Assembly (NCBI GenBank): GCA_034770075.1
Contig: CM068379.1
Span: 27,775,506-27,839,505 of the forward strand
Length of the DNA stretch: 64,000 bases
From: Aralia elata
Lineage: Eukaryota > Streptophyta > Magnoliopsida > Apiales > Araliaceae
Direction of reading: 5' to 3'
Positions within the stretch are counted from its first letter, which is position 1; every line of letters begins with the position of its first letter. The notes below the pieces were generated by a model, which did not search any database, had not been told where the DNA came from, and was given only the letters and a program-made list of their open reading frames with translations. The translations under genes were made by a program, and so were the position numbers. Positions 57,294 through 64,000 of the stretch are shown here, piece after piece.

Positions 57294-58157
57294 ATAAAAA
57301 TTCCGTCCCCGGAATTGTAAAAATAAGAATACTAGCCGATTTGAATGATTCATACTCCAATCTTCTTTAAAATTTATATGGTCAACTTGTGACTCATTTT
57401 CATATCGACGTGTAGCTCATATGCGATAACTCCACGCATAGCACACCTATGACTCTAACCCTACGTTTCCATTATTTCAAAAAGTTAATCGCGTAACCCG
57501 ATTCTTCACAATCTTCTTCACTTACTATCAAATTACTTAGTTAATGGATCATCCTCTTAATGCAAATCTTAGCCCGATAAACTCAAAAATTTTCTCTTCA
57601 TTTTCAATATTTCCCTAGAAAGTAGCCACAAAATTTCATCTTAAAACGACTAATCCACTTACCTCGAATATTTACACTTACAAGAAGTCATCAATACTTA
57701 TATATTATTCACCTTATTCTATCTTCAAATTCTCAAATTTGGCCTTAAACAATACAAATATTTTTCTATATCCGACTCCAAATTCTTAAATTTCGTCAAA
57801 ACTATACCCACAGCTAACTCATGTAACAATCAGTAACACTGCATTAATAGGGCACTGCCCAAAAATACATCATAACCATAATCATAATCATGGACCTAAT
57901 TGTGGCTGACATATTACATTCCTGAGCACAATACTACTACCATTTAGCTATCTCACTGAACAACAAAAGTTGAGATAACTATTACATACCCCATACATTA
58001 CAAGAGTTGGGACTTTTACTAGCACTTATACGAAAATTTGCGATTAGCTTGCATCCGCACCGATACGCTAACAGACTAAACATATAGTTAATACATAAAT
58101 ATTACTGAAGCGCATTATCCTTCCACAATGTCGCAATACTCCTCAACTCCTTCGCAA
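57294..58157 (-). other. non-coding stretch replacing pol in element F
   Basis: AT-rich, with no open frame and no similarity to pol domains that I can see. Only the ~40 bp next to the polypurine tract resemble the 3' end of a chromovirus. Confidence 0.65.
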
Positions 58158-58589
58158 TTATTTATTGTCGACTTGACTGGCCGAGTTTGAATTCCCTCCG
58201 ACTACCTTCTTCTTCTTAGGACAATTCTTGATTTGGTGATCCTGTGCTCCGCATTGGAAACACCCACCCTTCTTCGGTTTAGGGCATTGGGGAGACATAT
58301 GCCCTTCTTGATTACAATTGTAGCATACTCTTTTTCCTTTTAAACACACTCCCGCATGCTTCTTACCGCAGTTAATGCAGGCAAAAGCCTTTTTCTTCCG
58401 TGGTTGACTGACTTCTGGTTCATACTTGTTGTTCTCTGCCAGACTGTTCCTACCCGCATTGATGCCTTCTTCGTATGCTTTTAGAACCAGCTTCACCAGT
58501 TGTTGAAAGGGATCTTCGTTTAGTCCCCCAAGTTCTTTCTTGACTTCTTCCACCGCTTGATGAGCCTTCTTATTGCATCGAGGCGGCAT
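58158..58589 (-). CDS. capsid-less mini-Gag with zinc knuckles (element F)
   Basis: The likely start is the Met at 58589 (MPPRCNKKAHQ), matching the MPRGRR/MPSRRQ starts of related gags; an in-frame Met at 58601 is the alternative. That gives 143 residues. Residues 1-45 look like a gag N-terminus (DPFQQLVKLVLKAYEEG). A Lys-rich linker follows, then three knuckles: CINCGKKHAGVC (CX2CX3HX3C), CYNCNQEGHMSPQC and CFQCGAQDHQIKNC (both CX2CX4HX4C). The ~200-residue capsid normally between these parts is absent without breaking the frame. The protein could bind the element RNA but could not build a particle alone. The frame is intact, as expected for a recently mobile element. Confidence 0.8.
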   Translation of the reverse strand: MPPRCNKKAHQAVEEVKKELGGLNEDPFQQLVKLVLKAYEEGINAGRNSLAENNKYEPEVSQPRKKKAFACINCGKKHAGVCLKGKRVCYNCNQEGHMSPQCPKPKKGGCFQCGAQDHQIKNCPKKKKVVGGNSNSASQVDNK

Positions 58590-59390
58590 CCTATAAAACA
58601 AATGACCACAAAATGGCTTAATTCTCTTTTTCTAATTCCAACTAAAAGTTATAATTACTCTACTTTTACTACTACACAACTCTACCCATACTGTTGTTCA
58701 TCAAATCTACCACACAATATGAGTTCAGGACTTACAACGATCATATGGATCTAAGAATTTATCCTAGTCAGACCAAAATCGTCCATTCGCTGAGGGGTTC
58801 CACCATACGATTGCGAGTCCCGAACTTACCATAAGTGTGAGTTTGAAGAACACGCATCTAACCTCAACATTCTATATTTATCCGATATCTTATGAGAAAA
58901 GAATCACCTTCTCGCCATAAATACATCGAACAACGTGTCATAGATTTTTATTAATTATCAAGATAGAAATTAAGTGTATGGTTTCCCTGCCCATACAAGG
59001 AATCGTACAACTCAACCGCTATGATGAATCCTCAGTAGAAATTTACAATACTTCCTAAATCTTTTAACAGATCATTTGTTATCCCAAGATTTCACTATGA
59101 TCACTCGGTGATCCCATTCTATAATTAATTTCATTATCAATCATGTTACACATGATCGTACTACATCATTATCAATCTTTAATAATGATTCACTACTCAT
59201 AAGCACATTTTATAAATACTTTATACTCATATGTTTCTTCTTGCACTGCAATTAGCATTATGCTATTCCATCACATACAATTTCCCATTTACCTTAGGGA
59301 TTACTACATATCACCTACCCCAAAAGTTGGAATTAACAAAAGTCATTCCACCTGCTAACAAAAGCTGAGACTACTAGCCCCTCCTACTAA
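58590..59390 (-). other. spacer between mini-gag and upstream ORF (element F)
   Basis: About 800 bp, AT-rich, with no coding signal on either strand. Confidence 0.6.
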
Positions 59391-59828
59391 TTAGTACAAA
59401 CACACATTTAGCATATACTGAGGTAATTCTTTCCTCAGCTTAGCTACCTCTCTTTCCTTCTCTTCCACTTCTTCCTTCAATGCTTTATTCTGCTTTTCGG
59501 CTTCTAGCAACCTTTTGACAATTTCACTCCATCCTTCATTTGTCCACCAATTCCTGATGTGAAATTCTCTATTCCCCTCCTCTAATTCTTGTATCTTTTC
59601 TTCCATTTCGGAGTTCTCATTAATTAACTCATTCATACGCTCCCCTGTCACAAACAATTCTTCCTCAGTACGATTCTTGGATTCTACCTCTGATTTGGCA
59701 ACGTTTGATTCAACATTTCCTACCGACTCTTCTTCCTTAGGTCTGCCCTCAGCGGCTATAGGTTCAGGTGCAACCACCATCTCCTCCCAGACAATGGGAA
59801 CATCTATCAGCCCATTTCCTTCAGACAT
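59391..59828 (-). CDS. upstream coiled-coil ORF of element F, function unknown
   Basis: 145 intact codons, starting MSEGNGLIDVPIVWEEM, about 185 bp from the primer-binding site. Residues 1-25 follow the same pattern as the ORF at 19701-20411 (I-D, V, E, then P-I-A-x-E). An acidic stretch lies at 30-60. From about 60 the Leu/Ile/Val spacing with Glu and Lys indicates a coiled coil (MNELINENSEMEEKIQELEE, later LLEAEKQNKALKEEVEEKER). It is shorter than the 236-residue relative: the basic C-terminal part is missing. There is no membrane segment, metal site or enzyme motif. With the mini-Gag it is one of only two proteins the element can make, which suggests a role in its own mobilisation; this is inference. 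Confidence 0.75.
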   Translation of the reverse strand: MSEGNGLIDVPIVWEEMVVAPEPIAAEGRPKEEESVGNVESNVAKSEVESKNRTEEELFVTGERMNELINENSEMEEKIQELEEGNREFHIRNWWTNEGWSEIVKRLLEAEKQNKALKEEVEEKEREVAKLRKELPQYMLNVCLY

Positions 59829-60013
59829 TCTACAACAACAACAAAAAACTTGTCATTAACTCACGAGTGAAATCTATAAATCACGTAGCACATAAAATCC
59901 TATACGGGATGAATTTTCTCAATCCACCTATTAAACTCTATATGAGTTTTCTTAACTTCTCTACGGTCATAATCCTAAGGTTTTTCCCCCAACCTAAGGT
60001 TTTATAACCTACA
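59829..60013 (-). other. leader of element F
   Basis: Short leader between primer site and upstream ORF. The motif TATAACC follows the primer site as in element A. There is only one primer site, without the 179-nt block of copy A and the plus-strand element. Confidence 0.7.
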
Positions 60014-60025
60014 GCTCTGATACCA
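60014..60025 (-). other. primer-binding site of element F (tRNA-iMet type)
   Basis: A perfect minus-strand TGGTATCAGAGC, three bases from the LTR at 60029. Confidence 0.88.
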
Positions 60026-60028
60026 ACC

Positions 60029-63000
60029 TGTGACGCCCCCAAATCCGGATTCCTTGAACCTCGGATCCAGTGCTCACGATCCAACTTAACAAACATTCTA
60101 ACTACCCAATAAAAATGCGGAATATAATTATTGGTAACAACTTACAATCATCCCAGGTTTTCTAACCTTAATACATCGAAGTAATAACACAAAAGAGTTT
60201 ACAACGTAGGTAAACTAAATAAACTGAGCATAAGTCAAACACGGACTTTGTCTTTTTCCTTTATCGTCCTTGGCGTCTTATACGAACTCGGACTTAATCT
60301 GAAAATGGTTCACGATATAGCTAGGGTGAGCATAAATTGCTCAGCAAGTTAAAATAGACAATAAAGATATATCATGAATGAGAAGAATACAATTCTTTGG
60401 ATTTCACAATATACAATAATTGTGAATAATTGTCAACAGTAATGCTGCTAGAAGATTAACTGAAAAACTGAAAATCTTAACAATATTAATTTCAAGAGCG
60501 ATATCGATAATGATAATTTTAAATAACACTTGCACGACTGAATAACTTTAAGAATTGATATTCAAAATCAATGGTAAAGAGTATTTACTGCTGAGTTGGT
60601 CATTATAGACCCTGAACATGGTCGAGGGCTTAACCAAGCATTTCACCTAGCGCACCTCATGAGAAACTTACCCAGGTCTTAGCTGAGCATCTCGGAGTAG
60701 TGTAACAGCTAATGCTACTGTAAACACTCAGGAGTAGTGTAACAGCTAATGCTACTGTAAACACTTAGGTGGATACGCGAGGTGGCCAAACCTCTTGTAC
60801 CCAATGTATATGCATAACATTAACTATCTTGTGTGCGCGCTAAGTCGAATAAATCGACATCAAACCCCTTTTTATAAGGGTTGTTCTGCTCAGTCTGATT
60901 ATAAGAGTCCGTACCATCAATGGTTTGGACAGTTGCAACAATATTCAATCAAATGAATTTAAATATACAAAGGTCTAGCCGAAACAATTGGCGTAGACTA
61001 TATTTTAAAATAATTCTTATGATCTCATGCATAAGACTAGCCGAACTAGTGGCGTAGCCTCCTATTCAAACAGTTCAGGAATAAAGAACTTCAAGTAATA
61101 GATGTTCGATAATGAATAGAAATGCAAATGCACTATGTGCGAATACCAATAATCGTCAATGAGGTGGCTAATTAACAATAATTAAACCACTAGTATACTC
61201 GGATAATTTAGAGTTTATAAATAATTGTACGATTTAAGGTACAAGGTTAAGAACGATCTATAAAGAGACCGACAATTTAGGTTTGGAGAACTGGTCGTAA
61301 TATAACAATACAACCCGCTTGAATATACAATGAGTAGGATTAACGAAAGCTAGCAAACAATTTATGAATTCAAAATTCATGCTTCAATACTTGGTCTAAC
61401 CAAACAAGGGTATAGACCCATACTTATGATGCAAGTTATGCGAAATAAAACTATTGGGTTTAAGCGATTCAAGAATCTGACAATATCTCAAATGCACATG
61501 AGTGGGGACAAGGCATAAATTTAGAATGTGTAGAATCACAAGAAATAGTTCAAATAGGGAACTTGCGATAATAATAGAATACTTGCTCAATAAACAAATC
61601 GAGTAAGATAGAACCCGCTGAATAATAATTTCAGTTAGATTAGAGAACTTGTAATAAATAATAAGTTCAGAAATTTGTAATAGTACGAAGTACTTATGTA
61701 TTACCAAATTCAACAGGGATTAGAAATTTACTAAAAGCACAATGGAGTAAGATTAAAGAAAACTTGTCTGTCAATAACAACTTGCAGAAGATGCGAATAT
61801 CATTAATTATCAAGGATATGGAATAATTGTTAATAATTAAACCACTGACATGTTTGTAATATAGTAATCTCGAGTTTGAGTTAGGAACTTGCAATACTAT
61901 AGAAACCTTGTCTAATATTAAAGTAAACAAGAGTTAGAACCTACTCAATAAAGACAGGAGTAGGATAAGAAACATGTACAACGATAATACTTGCTTGAAT
62001 AAAAATGGGTATGGTTAAGGAATTTGCATTATAAAAATAAATACAAGATTCGATTTAAGGAAACTTGCAATAAAGTAAAGTTTCGGTATAAGGAACTTGC
62101 CTGACTGCTCAGCTACAAATAGTTCTAGCTTTAATTAACTTGATTGGGAAGACCTACCATTAATAGAGTCGGCCTATCCATTAGTACTGAGTACAGTTAT
62201 AAGATACGCTTATTAAGGCAAATCAACTAACACATAAGTAAACCACACCAATCATGACCCTATTGTTGACCTTAAAAAAAATATCATTGAACCTTAAGTT
62301 CATGATTTATTAAGTTAGAACATCAAACATGAAGGGTAAGTACATATTAAACCTTAAACAATTTATAATTTGTTTAATTAATGTTTTATTAACTTAAATT
62401 CCTTTACTTACTCTCTAATATCACTCAAATAGTAATTATCTTGAGTTATTACTAAAAGTAAATAATAACTAGTTATGGTTACTTATTATTTAATTAGCAA
62501 TTAAATAATAAGTAGTTAAATTATAAGTTTTAAATCAATATTCGACACGAAATAATACTAAATTTTTATTCATACCCTTAAGAAGTCTTTAGTTATTACT
62601 TAATAATAACTAATCATTACCTTTACTTACTATTTAAATGTTTAAATAATAAATAGTTAATTAGACATTATTTATCTTTAATTATTATTTAAGATTAACT
62701 AATAATTAATTAATCATTACCTTTATTATTAGATAATAATCAATATCTTTATTTATTGCTCGAGTGTTAAAAAAATAAATGGTTAATTAGACTTTATTCT
62801 CCTCCTTGTTCTATCTCTAATTATTATTTTACTATTAAATAATAATTAATTAGTCCTTACCTTTATTAAATAACACTAATTAGGTAATAATCAATACCTT
62901 TATTATTTAATACTAATTGAATAATAGTTACTTAATACCTTCATTTTAATGTTAATTAAATAATAAATAATTAAATAGACTTTATTCTTAGTTATCCTTA

Positions 63001-64000
63001 TTAAATAAAAACTAATCAGCTAAACAACCCCTTTTGATGATACTCAAAATACTTTAAAGGTTATTTGAAATTTTCAATAACACTTTGCTTACCCAACAGT
63101 TTTATCACATCTCGATAATGGTATTTAGAACATGACTATTATTAAACTCTTAATAATAAACTAATGATTAAACAAGGTTATTCACTTTCTGAAAATGTTT
63201 TATTACATAACTATCATAAATAAACATTTATGAGTGATTTAGTTGTTCTTAGTATTTTTACAATAATCATGATACACCGTGATTACGAAATAATATCATT
63301 AACCAAATAGAAAGAAAATCTTTAACAGTAAGTTACTTTTCACAAAGCCAAACAGCTCATCATCCATCAACACATACACATAATACCGAGCTCATGCTAG
63401 CAAAACATTAGGCATACAGTAATAATGGCTCTAAGCCTGCGAGCCATCAACACTAGTCCCGTGACAAGGCTTGGTACAACAAACATCACAACATGACATC
63501 ACTTGGTCCTATGCCTATGAAAATCAAAATACTAATCACATGACAACAGAAGTCTGCACTTCATGATCTGTCGCTTGACATAACACCTAGCCCAGCCCTG
63601 TTTTCTCTTGGACATTGCAGCGAACACATGGTGAGCATACCGGATCTTGAAGAAACTAACACGACATCTGTTATCCTACAACCACAAACCACAGCCCCTC
63701 CCTACACCACCTGGACCCTCCATGGCCCTCCACACAAATTTTCCAACGACAAAATAGCAACATAACCCAAGAATAGAAAAACGAAACAAAAGAAAACTAT
63801 CACGGCAGTTAGGTTCAATTTAAAACAGGACCATTATTATACCTTAAAGATTGGGGTGGAGCCGAACTGAGGTCCTAGTTGGTTCTCCTCCTTCTTCCGA
63901 TATAGGCAGTGAATATAGAGAGCATTCACCCCACCGTTGGCACTTTCGAACTGAGTTGAAACCCACTGATGGCCTCTCACTATTTCCCTCTTCTCACCTC
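60029..64000 (-). repeat. 5' LTR of element F (leaves window)
   Basis: It matches 52097-56060 almost base for base. About 1.2 kb of it, including TATA box and U3, lies beyond the window. Confidence 0.92.

Larger units (their letters stand above)
52097..64000 (-). mobile_element. element F: young non-autonomous chromovirus derivative with ~5.2-kb LTRs
   Basis: The 3' LTR is 52097-57280 (5,184 bp). The internal region is 57281-60028 (2,748 bp). The 5' LTR starts at 60029 and leaves the window. The LTRs are offset by 7,932 bp and differ only at scattered bases and small indels (for example 7 bp near 63685). The internal region has a primer site, an upstream coiled-coil ORF, a small zinc-knuckle ORF and a polypurine tract, but no capsid, protease, RT, RNase H or integrase. 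The last bases before the polypurine tract match those of chromovirus A, which shows the source. The left target sequence is probably TTATC; the right one is outside the window. Confidence 0.88.

Overview
This window is intergenic DNA from a flowering plant, almost certainly a dicot with a large, repeat-rich genome; the species cannot be fixed from the sequence. I found no host gene, rRNA or tRNA. Nearly all of the 64 kb is LTR retrotransposon DNA in several nested layers: four Ty3/gypsy chromovirus-type (Tekay-like) units, one Athila-type Ty3/gypsy element, one Ty1/copia remnant, several LTR fragments and two solo LTRs. Chromoviruses were recognised from the order protease-RT-RNase H-integrase-chromodomain, the initiator-Met primer-binding site (TGGTATCAGAGC) and LTR ends TGTAA...CACA. 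The Athila element was recognised from its tRNA-Asp-type primer-binding site, DLGAS protease motif and third ORF.

Layout. 1-8980: minus-strand chromovirus A, with a gag-to-RT internal deletion and a broken pol. 8981-9965: plus-strand LTR tail. 9966-13383: decayed copia element cut off inside RT. 13385-17950: leader plus long LTR of a minus-strand chromovirus (copy A). About 17950-26889: plus-strand chromovirus with an extra coiled-coil ORF in front of gag, nine in-frame stops in gag-pol and truncated LTRs. 26890-47814: a minus-strand element-borne gene (an N-terminal domain like the Athila third ORF, then a long charged region) whose 5' and 3' parts lie at 44411-46722 and about 27540-28031. 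They are separated by a solo LTR of about 1.8 kb (28032-44410). That solo LTR contains a second solo LTR (28387-31607, target duplication AGGTG) and a complete Athila element (33010-44349, target duplication TCACG). 47815-52096: two more LTR fragments, head to head. 52097 to the window end: chromovirus-derived element F with very long, nearly identical LTRs (about 5.2 kb). F has no pol and keeps only a coiled-coil ORF and a small zinc-knuckle protein without a capsid.

How the parts relate. The chromovirus units share LTR ends, primer site and leader, but most LTR interiors are unrelated. Three of them carry the same upstream coiled-coil ORF, in states from eroded to open. Element F looks young and non-autonomous; it would need pol, and presumably capsid, from a related element. 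The Athila gag-pol frame is continuous for 1,788 codons and is interrupted only by seven stop codons, at least six explained by C-to-T or G-to-A changes, as expected from cytosine methylation and deamination.

Strongest candidates for new biology: the upstream coiled-coil ORF family; the capsid-less element F; the duplicated primer-binding site with a conserved 179-nt spacing; clusters of short GC palindromes placed independently in unrelated elements; four perfect copies of a polypurine-tract 14-mer in the Athila 3' region; and hairpin-bearing tandem repeats in the long LTRs.
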